From: Cyanoderma ruficeps
Taxonomy: Eukaryota; Chordata; Aves; Passeriformes; Timaliidae
Direction: 5' to 3'
Length of the DNA: 64,000 nucleotides
Assembly: GCA_008694505.1 (NCBI GenBank)
Contig: VZDJ01007747.1
Coordinates: forward strand, 4,057,390-4,121,389
Part shown: in pieces, positions 1 to 13,700 of the stretch
Layout of the letters: each line of letters opens with the position of its first letter
Numbering within the stretch: the stretch's first letter is position 1
Translations under genes and position numbers: made by a program
The notes under the pieces: model-generated
What the model was told of the DNA's origin: nothing
Seen by the model: only the letters and a program-made list of their open reading frames with translations
The model's database searches: none

Positions 1-59
1 TGCTCTGCAGCAAGACACAGGCTAGCATTAATGGTTTTTGCAAAGACAGTTCCAGTCAA

Positions 60-127
60 GAACGGGATTGGACTAGGTATCTCCAGAGGTTCCTTCCAAC
101 CCTAGCTCTGCTGTGATTGTGTGATTG
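60..127 (+). mobile_element. CR1 LINE 3'-end fragment
   Basis: The stretch GGATTGGACTAGGTATCTCC followed by AGAGGTTCCTTCCAACCCTA and a TGTGATTGTGTGATT tail matches the 3' end of avian CR1 elements in plus orientation. The bases before 60 may belong to the same diverged copy, which would run off the window edge. Confidence 0.75.
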
Positions 128-835
128 AGTACTGTGACGTCTTTAATGTATTTTGTCACCAGATTCCCATCCCCATTCAGCAGTGAGCACGCATTTTTTG
201 TGATACTTCTTTTGCTGTTGAAGCTCTTCAGCTCCAGATGGGCTTTGGCTTTCCTAATCTTTTCTCTGCATCCTCAGGCACTTTTTCCATATTCCTCTTG
301 GGTCACCTTTCCATGCTTCTGTCTCTTCATGTTTCAGACTTTTTAGGAGCTCTTAATTCATCCACACAGACCTCTTACCTCCTTTCCTTGATTTCCTTCT
401 CTTCTCCCAACTTTAAACATCTGACTGTCAAACAAGATTTTTGGTAAAAGGAGCATAAAAATTTCAGTAAGTAGAATTTCATTAAAAATTGTTAAGAGTT
501 TCAATATGTGGTTCAAAACCTTAAGATATACTTATGTGTGATTGTGAAATGGTTGTAACATTTATGGAACCATGTAGTAAGGTCTGTCTTTAAAATTTTT
601 GCAGATTGTCTCCCTATAAATACTTACTATGTACAGAGTTCACTGTGTGAATGAAACAGTACAAGACTGTTGATGGAGATGTATTGCTATGAAAAAGTCA
701 GGGGGAGGGGAGACCAATATATTTTTCTTGGTGCGATTTTTCTGGTTTTATCTCAGAAAGCTGGTATGGAGTTCAAAAACAAGAGTTCTCTAGTTAAGGT
801 TTTTTTCCGGTTAAGGAAGTTTCAAATTGATTGGG

Positions 836-855
836 CAAGCTAGCTAGCTAGCTTG
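836..855. repeat. 20-bp perfect palindrome, (GCTA)n core
   Basis: The 20 bases equal their own reverse complement. They consist of a GCTA tetranucleotide run capped by CAA and TTG. Confidence 0.85.
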
Positions 856-3800
856 AAATAACCTGTTTTTCACAGTGAGCTCTGTGAAGGTTATTTTTGG
901 AGCAGATTAACTGTGATGTGCCTAAATAACCCAAACATTCTCAAGCTTATGACTCCTTAACTTCATTTCTCAAAGATAAGTATCCTAAATATAGCATGTT
1001 CTTGTAGCCTAATTTATACCTTGTCGGTCCTAGTCTTGTCACTGTGTGTGGGTTATCCCACCTACACGTGTAATGAGCGATTGACAAGCATGTTCCTATC
1101 TCCAAAGCTGCACATTGCTGAATGGGTAGTCAGAGCCCAGATTTGTATTACGTAGCTGGAGATGTGCATTAACTGGCTGTGCTGGAGAGCCCTGCCTTGT
1201 CCTTCTGTTATCTGGATGTTACTGTACTTTTTACACTAGAGTTACCTTCCTTACTTCTGACACAGGAGTTGCTTGAGATATCAAAGAAAGGAATTCAGTG
1301 AAACTGTTTGCAGAGCAGGGGGGAGGGCATGTATTTGTGCAAGGTGACAAATTCATTTGAAAACAGAGGAATAAAATGGTTTATTTGTAAAGATACAGAG
1401 CTAAAGAAAATGTTAATTTGGTAGTTTTTTCTCATTATTTTAATTTTTGCCCAAACTGTCTTTTATTCTTTCTGGTGTAAGTGTTTGGGATTTAGAAAAA
1501 TTAAGACTATCTGACAGAAGCTGTTCTTAAATTAAGAGTGGTAACTTTTGATGGCATGTCAGATACAACTTGAAATTATGCAGCTCTGTATGTTCTTCCC
1601 TATATTTTGATACATAGGAAAAAAATACTCTTGAGAAGGTATTATTCTCTTCAGAGAATGGTACAGAGCCAAACCACTGGATTCTGTGACATATTTCACT
1701 GGCTATTTCTTGCTACACTTTCAAAACTAACATCGAGCTCTATCAATAAAATACAAGGTCTTCTGGGGACAGATTATACAAGGGTCTAAGTAATCAAATA
1801 AAACTAATATTCTCTTCAGTTGAAACCTCATTGAAATTCCAGAGTGAATCCAGAATAACCCTATTGAAGTAATTTTTGCTGGTTCTGTTAGAGGCTCTAA
1901 TCGCCTTATTTTGGTCTCTATATATTTGTTAGTAGGCTGTGTTTATTCTTTTTGGTAGTTACTGCACTTCTGTAGAAATAAAAGTGAAATCCTTTTCAGA
2001 AGGTCTTGAATATTTATATATTTTGCAGTCAAAACCATGTGCTAAATAATTAGGAGCCACACTTTGGTGTTTATAAATATTTTGTTTCCTTTGATACAAT
2101 TCAGATTGGTTACATACACTCTTTCACTGTAAACGCATGCAATTTCATTTTAGTTTGCCATTCAGAGAATTTGGTTGACAAAGGCAGCTATTCAGACTAT
2201 CTTGAATGTTTATGTCATTTGTGGCACTTCAATTTATTGAAGAAAGCACTAAAATCTGGCAAATTATATGATAAAAGCAAATTTATAATGTCAGCATTTA
2301 CTCCTCTACTACATGGCATTTAATTGCAAACTATGATCTAATTATTTTTATACTTGGAAGGCTTGTTTTAATCTGAATAGGCTGGGTTTAGTCTGAATAA
2401 TGGAAAATTGTACCAGCTTTTTAGTGTAAAACATTGCTGTTGGCCAAGTGAACAGAATTGCTCTGCCAAGGTGCTGGCACAGTCTTGTCAAATAAGCTCT
2501 GTCAAATGGACCTCAAGTCTACTACACACCAACCCATCCAATAAAAAGCTTCTGACACGGTGTGCTACTGTGATAATTCAATAATACTTGCTTGCTGATT
2601 ACACAGCTCAGCTAGGGAGAAATGACCTGTAAATTATACTCTACAGATTAGAAGGAGCATCTTTATAAATATCCTACAAGACTGTCAGTTCCCATTTAGG
2701 AATAATACCATCCTTCACCTTACAGAAAAGCGTTTGGACAGCTGCTGTAAAAACGTGTAAACCAAGTGTCACTGGAAAACTTTGAATAGCCTTGTGCTTT
2801 GCAGAAGCCCATTAATAGCTACAAAACTTAATTTTACCAGCTATGGTGTGGATATATGTAAAGATGCCTCTCACTTCTTGCTTCAGACATGCAGTTGTAT
2901 TGAATTTTAACGTGGTATAAACTGAAGCAGTTTATAAACATAAGCAGAAGGAAGCTGAAACAGTTTGGGTTTTCTGGTTCCCCCAGTGAGCAAACATCCT
3001 CTGTTCCTGATCCTGCTTGTCCCTGTCTTTTGCCAGGATAGCTGTTCATACTTGAAACTGATTGAGGTAAAAACTCACCTTTACTTCTGGATAGTTTTAA
3101 TCTGAATCAATTTCCTGATCCAATTCATTGTGCAGCATGCACCCTTTGGCCTGTATAATCAGGGAGCAAGAAGTTGAAAATTAATAGAAGAGACTGGAAA
3201 TTGTTGGACTTTTTTTATCAGTGAGGTGGACTTATTCAGGTTAAAACTGCTTGTGGATGGATCTAGAGGATAAGTTCAAATAGGAACATTTGTCTTTTCA
3301 TGGGCAATATGAGGTCCTTGTAAGAAGGGATATGTGATGGAAAGGAGGAATCATGTAGGTATATTCCTGTAAGTGAGCATGAAGCTGTAAATTAGAAAAT
3401 ATATTGTGTGATTCCCAAGGGAAAATGGCCAGTAGTAAAGAATCCATGTGATTGGTCTAACACAGCAAGTGCAATAAATTAAACTGAACTTGCAATGACA
3501 GTAATTTCTAGCTCTTTGCTATTACTTGGCAGAATAACTTGTAGAAGCTGGATCTCTTTACAGTGTTCTGCCTCACCATCTAATCAGTCATCAGAGGCGG
3601 CGAGAAAAGATTTGCTGAAAATTATTGCATAATTATGGAAGGGTATTGCATGGCTAGAAGTGGCCTTCTCTTTTCAATAATCTCCAGTTAAGTATCTGTC
3701 TGGCCATGAAGATTTTCAGCTAGTCTTTTTTGTTGCAGTTTACGTCCCAAAAAAATATCTGCAACAGCTGATTTTGTATAGAAAAACATGTGGATGAGGC

Positions 3801-6800
3801 TTTTAAAATGGTATTTTTAGATAAATGCTTCATACGTATATTGAAAAAAAAAGTTCAGCAACTTTTAATTGCTATGTTTGTGGGTAGTCACAATAAAAAT
3901 GATAGACTAATGGTCTGATAATTGGAATGGACTTTTTTTTTTATCCTGTAGTTTTATTTTAAGAGCGGAGACATCCCTGGTCTCTGCCATTGTCAGAAAG
4001 GACCTAATGCAAGGGATGGTGCTGGTGGGTTTCTATTTTTGCTGTTGAGAAATTGGTGGATTTTAGTATTGCTGAAATACCTTTATCAAAAAGGTATTGT
4101 CAGAACATATCTTGAAATTTAATCAAAAATTTTATCAAAAACAAACTCAAGATTTAATTAATTAACAAAGGGTTTTTCTAGAAAACTATCAGGTCTCGAT
4201 TTTATATGTCTCCCTTTGTTATGGTATTTTTCTTGACATCTGAATTATCAAAGGTGAAGAATTTTCAAATTAAATATCAGATTTTTATAAGTTTTGGCTT
4301 GCTATTTATCATCTTTTCAACGATGGTCAGTTCTGAGGGCAAGTAGCTAAAAAGCTTACTTGGAGAAATGATACTGTAATCGCTGTTTACAGTAACAGTT
4401 TAGTAGAACTGCCTCAGGATTTGACTGTAGTGGACATACTTGACATGGGTAGCACCACCAGTTTAGTTCTCTGGGAAGGTTTGTTCTTTTATTGTTTCTC
4501 TGAGTACTGATTTGAATTTATTAGAAATGATTTCCCTCTTCCTCCAAATCTGTCTCACAAGACATTTGTTTAAGAAGAGACAGCCAGCGGGTAGTCTGAA
4601 TGGAGCTTAATAGCATGGCTTTGGTAACGTAAGAAACAGAGATCTTCAATAATAACTGCACAAATTGAACCAGTCTCACTTTCAACACTGTATGTTTTAT
4701 GTATGATGCAGTCTGTAGAAAAGGTGTGCAGAGTTTAAAGGATTTTTGCCAGGGCTGGGTTTAGCCTCATCTAACTGATTTCTCCAGCGTCTTCGTCTAG
4801 TTAATTGCAAAGTGAGTCAGTTCTCCAGAGGCTCAATCAGAGCAGACTAATGTATCCCATAGAGTAAAAGGAAAATTAGCCTTGTGGAGTTAAAATTGGC
4901 TTTCTTGAATACTTCTCTAGGTGCCTTGAATCTTCAGAAGTTACACTCACCATCAGATATGCTAAAAGTGAGAAGCAAACACAGAATGCAAGGTGGCAAA
5001 ATAAGATACAGTAATTGTAAAAGCACAGACATCTGCTTGCCAGGTTAATCAGTCTTTTTCCTAAGATGCATACCTGACTTGCATTGAAGTGCCCAACAGC
5101 AATATTTTTGTTTGATTTGCCCTGGCAAGGAAGCAGAAGTTTGGTCTCTGCTGGTTTGTAGGGACAAGTTGCACACAAAGGCACACTGAGAGAGCACTAG
5201 AACTTCTAGAACATGATAGCATGAAAATGGCTTGTGCAACTTTAATGTGCCTGCTTTGAGTGTTGCACAGTGATCCTGTAAAATAGAGCCCACCTTCATT
5301 TATTGAGGAAATTTGATGGTGTGTTGTGGATAAGGCAGTGTGTTTTCACTGAAAATTGAAAAAGATTCTGACAAATCCATTTAAATCTTGACATAATTTA
5401 GTCATCTTGTCTCTGTCTTGGAAAATGGTTAATCAGATTAAAGACAGAAAGAAATAAAAATTAAGTGTAATGTGGTACCCTTCACAAAGCACCTCTTTCA
5501 AAAAATTAGGATTTAACAAGATTACAAGTAACTCCTTTGTGAACTATTAGAGCTTCATTAATCGTTGGTTGGTTCTTCTAGCTCTGCTTACTGGTATCAG
5601 TGAAATGTTGGCTATTAAACATGATTTCATTCTTTGTCTAGTGCCCAAGCTGTCAGGAGCACTGCACATACTCTCAGAATATAACATTTCTAAGCTCCTC
5701 TCCAGCTGGCTTTCTTCTGCTGCTGCCTTTGTTTCATTCATGATACACACTTTGAGAAGCCTGTGGGTTTCTCTCACTGATAGAAATTGTAGGACGAGTT
5801 GTCCACAGAGTTTGGGTTTTAGAAAAAGGTCACTGCCCTTGTGAATCTGCTGGCTTTTCTTGCTTTCATGTACAGCTGCAGTATTTGATACATGTACAGT
5901 CTGTCAACAAACATTGGTGAAAACAGCAGCCAAGAATGTGCTTCCTTTTCCCCATAAAGGATGAAGAAGTGACGTGGAAACGTAATGATGTATTACTTCT
6001 GTCTGACCTTTCCTTGGCAGAGAGTTTAAACTTGTCCATGAACTGTATGGTGTCATAATGATGTTACATGATGGATTTCTTGGGCTTCGCTTTTTACCAC
6101 TCACTGCTATAAAAAAACAGGGGAAAAACAGACACCAATTTTCACCAGAAAGCTATTCCTTTTTACATCACAAGTCCCCAAACCTATTCCAAGAAAAAAG
6201 TTTCTGATTGGAGCTGGGCTACTTCTATTTCCTGGTGAAAAATTTGACTGTTGCTACTTCCCTGGTACTTTGTTTCTAATACCAAAATGAGCTAGTATTC
6301 CACTGTATTAATGATGGTGTAGCTGAATATTAGAATAAAGTCTCAGACTGAGAGTGATTCAATGACCTTAGCTGTAGAGCTTCTCTCTCCATAAGGTCTG
6401 CAGGCTGTGTACCCCATTCCTATGTTCTGTGTAACCACCCAGAAGCAGCTTGTGATCTTAAATGCTTTAAAGAGAATGTTTGCATCATGACATTACTGTG
6501 TACATGGCTAACATGCAGCATAATGGAACAGGGATTTTAATATTTACAGCATGTTACGTAAATGTTGCCCTTCTGAGTATTTTCTAAATCCTCTTAGGTC
6601 TTAAGTGACAGCTTTGATTTTTTTTTCTTTTTGAATAAAATCAGTCTTTTCATTTATCCAGCTAAGTTTGGTAAACAAGAGATGTTTAATACTTCCTTTC
6701 ATATAGACAGATTCTTGTATTTAAGGGTTTATCTTTGTGCACTTAAGCTTATTAGATTCCTGGGTAACTATTTAAAAAATGATGACTTTGCAAGAATAGT

Positions 6801-7533
6801 ACATGGTGCAGAGGTGGGCTTTAGAATTTTCTGTGCTTTGCCAGTGTGTTCTGTGAATAGATAATCTCCAAGGGATTGCAGTAAGCAGAGCAGCGTGGGT
6901 TATGGTATGCAAATGTCACGTGGATCATGAATTCTATTTTGATCTACTAATAGTCAGCAGTGAAGATTTTGGGTTAGGCTTTATGTGTGAATATTTGTGT
7001 ATATATACTTTTTTTTAAAATGGAGTAAAATGAGAAATTGTGCTGTGGCAAAATGAAAAGAAGGAAAATCATGACAAAATTCTGGACATCTATGGGAATT
7101 TTGTCTTGAAAACTTCATAACCATGACTTTGCACTGTGCTTTGATTCTGCTCCGACATTTATTTTTAATTAAGTGGTAGATGCAGGCATTCACAACATCT
7201 GAAAATTCTTCTGAGGGGCAACAGGAGTGTGATGCAAAGGAGATGACATGGGTAGAAAGGGAATCTTCTAGCATGATTTGGTCCTTTGGTTTTCACTATG
7301 TGTGAGATTTGGGGTGTCAGTGCGAGGGAGGATACTTTTTCCTGCGGATGCAAGACAGGTGGGAAATGTGTTCAAAATGCTTGTGAGGCAAATTCAAGAG
7401 TGAAGACTCAGGTTTTTTGTGGCAGAGTTATGGATGCTAGTTGATGCTAGATACACTGTTGCAGAGGATGGATGGATATTTTTTGTGTGCAGTATGTTTG
7501 TGTTTGCAGTATTTACATTACTCTTGCTTACAG

Positions 7534-7701
7534 GTGACTGTGGAGGAAGTGATGACTACGACTGCATACCTGGATCTCTTCTTGCGCAGCGTTTCAGAGC
7601 CAGCCCTCCTCAAGATCTTCCTCCGCTTTATTTTGCTGCACCGACATGAGAATGTTCATATCCTGGATACACTTACCAGCAGAATCAACACACCATTCCG
7701 G
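7534..7701 (+). CDS. FHIP1A: FHIP1A exon (first visible), RAI16-like region
   Basis: This 168-nt exon encodes 56 residues beginning VTVEEVMTTTAYLDLFLRSV and ending RINTPFR, a well-conserved FHIP helical block. The acceptor is a pyrimidine stretch ending in CAG at 7531-7533 and the donor is GTAAGA at 7702. It starts and ends in phase 0, so at least one more coding exon must precede it. The open frame runs on upstream of the acceptor, but that part has no family resemblance and is intron. Confidence 0.92.
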
Positions 7702-10700
7702 GTAAGAGCAGCAGAAAGGAAGTTCAGGTACTCAGCATGGATGTAGGCTCAATGTTGAAGTGGGAGATTTCATATATTACAGTCGGGTACTTGTTTAACT
7801 AGGAATTTTCTCCCCTCCACCCAGTGGTGTGATTTCTCCACCCTCTCATTTTTTTGTGTGTGTGTGTTTTGACATTTAGCAACCACTGTACAAAGCTAAT
7901 AAAGCTGTGAGGTGGTTTCACATAAGTAGGAAATGGGATAGAGGTACTGAGAGCTTCTGGAAGCGTGAATCCTGTTGGAAGATTAAAGGTAAACTTGGAA
8001 GCATTTTTATTCTGAACAGTGCTGGATTAATGCTGTTATAGATAACTCTCCCTGGGACTTATAACTGTGGTGAGGACCACTTTAGATCTTTGGAGTTTTG
8101 CCAAGCAGCAGGCATTTTAGAATAGTCTGTCTGGGGAAGCAACAGGAGCCCTTTAAGGATGTCTCCAAATAGATCCCAGTTGTTAACTGCGATCTTGCTG
8201 ATGTATTTCTCAGGAATCTATAGTCTGTATTACTGTAGCAAGTTTACTTAACTATGATGTTGCCTGCTTTATTTGATTAGAAGAACACACTTTCTTACTC
8301 AAGTGAGGAGGCTGCTGCTTCCTTCTCTTTGCCCTCACTCCTGGTGCAGTCAGGTTTATCTCAGGTTTGTGCTGAGTCCCTTCTCAGCCTAGGCACAGGG
8401 CAGCACGGTGGCTGGAGAACTGCCTGCCAGAGAGGGTAGTTACCTTTGCCAGCAGTTGGATCTTCTGGATGAGAAAATGACTACTTGTAACACTGGACTA
8501 CCTGAGTGAGGCTTGCTTGACTGGCAGCCTTGGCTGACTCTTGGGTGATGCAGAGCTTCATGGATGAAATCAGGAATACTGTTTTAGTGCAAGTGAATGC
8601 TTAGAATGTGCAGTAATGTTTCAGAGAAGACAGAGCCACCAGCATGTGCATTAAATTTGGGTATTAGGGGCAGTAGCTTCATCTAAAAATTGTTTTGAAA
8701 TGTAAGTGCATGCAAATATCGATATATGCTGCTGTTGTTGCATCTCTAAGATGGATTAACTCTGAAAACTGAAACAGTTCTATCAACAAAAATGCAAATG
8801 CTGTTGTCTCTGCTAATCATTAATTACTGTTCCATAGGCAAACAAGATGGGAATTGTAAAGAATTCTGCAGTCCTGAGCAACTCAGGATGTCAGCCAAAG
8901 TGGTTCTGTGATGCTAAAGGCGTTTTCTGCTGTATAGCTCAGCCAAGTGCAAACATAGCACAAAAGCTGTGTACATTACTATTGATGAAAATACTGATTA
9001 TTAGTTCACAGAGACAAACTTATTTAGAGACTGGTGCCTGAAAGGACTTGTTAGAAGTACTATCCTCTTTGTTTCTTGAGTATATTTTAAATCCTATCTT
9101 TTTACACGGTACAAAAATAGACTTGAATTCAGTTATTCAGAAGATTCCAGGTTTGCAAATGGTTGCAAAGACTAATGATTACTATTTCCCTGTAAACTGA
9201 AATTTCTTAAATACAGGATAATTTGAGGCAGCAGCAGGTGTTTTTGAAGTCTCATGTAATGAAGAAAGGTTATACTTGACTCCCTGTAAGTTTTGCAGAG
9301 AAAAGGAGATTTCCTGTTTTTCTCCTGTGTCTCTCCCCCAGTTAAAACATACCTTTCATGCAAGAATCTGACTTCTTCCAAAGGTTTGTTGTGAAGCTTT
9401 TCAACCATTCAGCTTCTTATATGCAGAACACTAACAATTTCTTATACCTAAAGCACCAGAAACCTGAAGTGGTTTATAACTTTCTTTTCAGAAAAGACCT
9501 TTAGTTGATTCAAATTCTGTGTCAGAGGTAAAAACTATAACACTGTATTGGAAGTTATAGGGTTCAGTTCATGCTAAGTCAAGTTAATAAATATTAATAA
9601 CATTTAAGACTGCTTTTTTTAATAGCTTATTTGAAAGAAAATTCTGTTTAGGATTGTATTTTGTTAAAATGTGGCATATTACACATATATCTCTAGACAA
9701 CTTGAAAAAAATCATCTCATGGGGTGCTGACTAAGTGAAATATCATTCTAGGAGTGTCTTATAAATCATGATGTTCTGGCAGAGCCATTTTGTAATGTAG
9801 TATGCAGGGAAGATTGGAAAGTTACAATTTCCAGATCAAAAACTGACGATGTTTATCATTTTCCAGCTCTGTGTGGTCTCCTTGGCGTTGTTCAGAACGC
9901 TCATTGGCTTGCATTGTGAAGATGTGATGTTACAGCTAGTTTTAAGGTAAACCCAAACTCTTTTTTCCCATTCTTCATCCTAACTCTGGGACGTATGGTC
10001 TCTGTCTGTGGATGCAGAGCTGAGTGGGAGTTCTCCCAGAGAGCAGAAATCCAAGTAACTACAGAGATAAGAATATTTATGGTCCTAGCAAAAGTCTACC
10101 AGACCTGACAAAGTCTGATTTACATCCTGAGATCTCCAGAACAAGAGATTTTTCTTGTGATTTACTTCTCTAAAAGTGAGAGAAGCTAAGAATATGTTTA
10201 TCACCTCCATAGTCCTTATTCCCTGCTTCTAAATGCATAATTCTTCCCTGCTGCATGTTTTCTCTAGTGTATTATGCACTGTGATACAGACCTATGTACT
10301 CTTTGCAGCTTCCACCCAGGTTGTTTTCCACCTCTTTGATTCCTCGCTCAATGAGAATACTTCAGGTTCCTGCACTATTGTAGGTAGATTAAGTGATGTA
10401 GTAAATGCAGTGATAATTTTTACTTTTAATTTGTAATTCTATACATTGCTTCAAAATACTTACAATTTGGGTATGTTTATTAGATGAGAACTGGTTATTT
10501 ATTTGGAAATATTGGTGTAACTGATGGGCTTTTGGCATTGCAGATCACGTGAATATTACAGATACTGTCTGTTCCTCCATACATAGGCATTAAGATGAAA
10601 TTCCCTATAGATCTGGCAGTGGTGCCTGGAAATACTGCTAGGACCTCTGTGAACACAAGTGCATCACCACTCAGGCATTAGAGCGCTGTGGCTGATCTTT

Positions 10701-13700
10701 TTGTTTATTTAGGGAATCCTTTAGAATTTATTTGCATTTTAAATAGCAGATCATTGGTGCAGTTAACACTGAGGGTCTTACAAAAGTGCATTTAAAAAGT
10801 AAAACAAAAGTGCTGTAAAGAAGTTCAACTTGAGACTGTGCTTTCTCTGTTCCTTAGCTTCCTCTAGCTTCTTCCCTCCTTTGCCTAAGAGCTCAATCTT
10901 GATCTACTGCAGTAAAATGCTTGGATGACCCTTCCCTCCTCTTTTTTCTGGCTGCTTGCCTGGCAAACTGCCTCTCTCTGGATTTCCCAGGAAAACAAAT
11001 AAACTGAGGATTCTGAGACAGAATGCATTCGTAGTCAGACCAAACTGTTCTTCTGGCCTTTGACATCTGCCTGTCCCACACTCCCTCCATATTTTCTTAC
11101 TACAGATTTGCACTGACCTGCAAAGGATTCCCTGTTCTGATGCAACTGTCTCCTATCTCTACTCATCTTGACAGCTCCTCATCAAACCAAACATCACAAT
11201 ATAAAGAGTCATGGTTTCATGCTCTTGAGAGGTTTAGAAAATGGATCACTGTAAATACTATTATTGTTGTTTCTTTTAATTTGAGAAGGCAGGAAGGTGG
11301 GAAGGGAATTCTGTGTGTTGTTGCTGTCTTTAACATTGAAGGATGAGAAGTGATGCTGGGCACTGCTGTTTCAGGTATCTGATCCCGTGCAACCACATGA
11401 TGCTGAGCCAGCGGAGGGCTGTGAAAGAGAGAGACTGTTACTCTGTGTCTGCTGCAAAACTGCTGGCCCTGACACCTCTCTGCTGCTCCACTGGAATCAC
11501 TTTGACACTTGAAAGCCAAGGAAAAGACTATATTCTCTGGACAAAAACAGCACAAACTAAAGGTAGTTCTTGCTCAGGGGAAGACCAAATCATTAGTTGA
11601 GTTTGATCTGGTAGCACCTTATGGGAGGAACTGGGAAACTGTAGAAGTGGAAGGAAATGTGGTGGGCAACAATAAACTGGGCAAGCCCGGACTAGAAAGT
11701 TTGTTTAATTCCTTCCATATGTCCAAGTCTATTGAAACCTTATTTTAACAGCAATCCAGCTTGAATATGCATTCATAACTGCAGTGTACTGATACATGGC
11801 AGCAACTCTGGCTGCTTCAGAGTGGTTGCTGCATTAAGGTTTCAATGCAGGCTCCTCTCATAGAAATCTTGAGTTACAGCTCCGTCTGTGCAATAGGAAA
11901 AATCGCAATCGTGCATTTACAAGCAAATCTCAATTGTTATGCTTTGGTTTTTCTGCTTTATTGGATAGTTAGGGTTAAAGACACTCCCTGCAGTGTCTTA
12001 GTGGATGCCTTGCTGGAGAAAATTTGATATACTACTCTTGATACGAGTCGTCTTCTTTGCTTCCAGACCCTGGTAGACGCCCTTCTGAATCTGCTTGCAT
12101 TGTGGAATGTGGAAGGGCTGTGGACATCAGCTACTTGCAGTACCTGGGGGAAGCTCAAGAAGCCATCATCCAGTGCATGAAAGATTGTAAGGTTTGGTCT
12201 GCCTTGTATGATGGAGTAAATCCTGATCCAGACACCTTTATCCAGACACTTGCAGAGGAGAACGGTGCAGATGTGGAACACCCCATGTTTCGGCTCCAGC
12301 AAAGGACACCCAGCTTGTGTAGCTCTGCTCAAGCACCTCCATTCAGTGAGAAGATGCAGCTGGAGCTAGAATGGGATGATAGCTATGACACAGGGATTTC
12401 TCCTGGTTCTAATGTGAGCTCACCACAACCATGTGATGATCTGGGAAGCACAGAAGTGCAGCCACCTGCAGAGCCACCAAAACACATTCAAGAAATGAAA
12501 AAAAATGCCATTATGCTCATCAAAGGCTCTTACATAGAGGAGTCAGACTTTCAGGATGATGTTATGGTTTACAGGTTATGTGCCCAGAAGGATAGTCAGG
12601 ATGATGACAGCTCCAAGGAGAAACCTTTAAATGTAGCCAAAGAACACAAGGTGCAGAGCCAGACCGTAGTCAATGGGTCTCTTGCAAAGACCCAGCTGGA
12701 AATGGATTTGGATGAGCACAGTAAGAGAAATTCAAGCTCAACTAAAGGTGTAATGAGAGAACAAATAAACCAGAAAATGACTGAGATTGATCCACCGCCA
12801 GACTTAGAGTTAAAGATTTCTTCTCAGGAGGCAGATTGTAACTTAAGTGTAAAACTGCTGAGCACAGATGGTGAGGATTTCATTGCACAGTATGACAGAA
12901 TTATTAAGGAACTGGATCCAAACAGTGCAAGCTTGGAGGAGCAGAAGTTGGATGCTCCTGATCCTGTCTCTCCAGCAGAAGAAGAGGAGGACTTTGAGAA
13001 TTTCTCAGCAGATACCCCTTCTGCAGAGAGCATACCATCTCCCTTTGGACCAAAGGATGATGTCTCTCCCAAGCACTCTCCGAGGAGCCAGAGTGCTCCA
13101 TTTACAGGTGTCCTGTTAATTACATACATAGCAAATATAGGAAGGTATGGTGATTAAAGGTGGCCAAATGAGATCACACTGTGTGGTGCACAATACAAGC
13201 ATAGAGCAAGGAAGAGTCCTGGCACTACACAGGGTAATAGCCTAAATAGCTGAAACGACTCCTAGGAGAGTGAAATACAATGTGAAAATACAGCAGAGTC
13301 GTCGGTGTGGTGAAAGCAAATGGTAGTGCTTCGGGGTTTTTTTTTCTTGGTAATTGTTTAAAACGTTGAGCAGGGGTTATGTTGTTTGTGTGTGAGAGCT
13401 CTGTCACTCTGGAGGAAGCTTTTTCAGTTGAAAGGTGTTCAGGGTAGCTGTTTTAATATACAGAGCCCGAGTAAATAATCTGTTTTTCTGGCAAGTTTCA
13501 TCTCTGATGGGATAGATGCAGCATCACGGTGCCATTTTCCTCTCTCTGCTATTCCACATTGTAGCAGAAGGTGTCAGCACTGGTGTCAGGTCTGTACGTG
13601 CCTGTCTCCCTGCTCTGCCCTGGCATCCTGTTCTCCAGTGTCAGGTCTGCCCTCGCTGTTGGCATGCTTTTCTGTATAGTGCCAGGCAGCAATTTCAGAT

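Larger units (their letters stand above)
1..7533. other. FHIP1A: upstream FHIP1A intronic DNA
   Basis: I see no coding exon here that resembles the missing N-terminal FHIP region, so this is probably one intron or part of one. It is AT-rich and almost free of recognisable repeats after the CR1 tail at the left edge. Short open frames (for example 5569-5844 and 6631-6864) show no family resemblance. Confidence 0.6.

Noticed and set aside
5569..5844. Possible upstream FHIP1A exon at 5569-5844
   Set aside because: The translated sequence does not resemble the conserved FHIP block expected before VTVEEVM, and no acceptor-donor pair gives the needed phase 0 end.
12824..13129. Minus-strand and alternate-frame open reading frames of 65-101 codons within 12824-13129
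   Set aside because: They are shadows of the large FHIP1A exon, whose frame is supported by family resemblance and splice phase.
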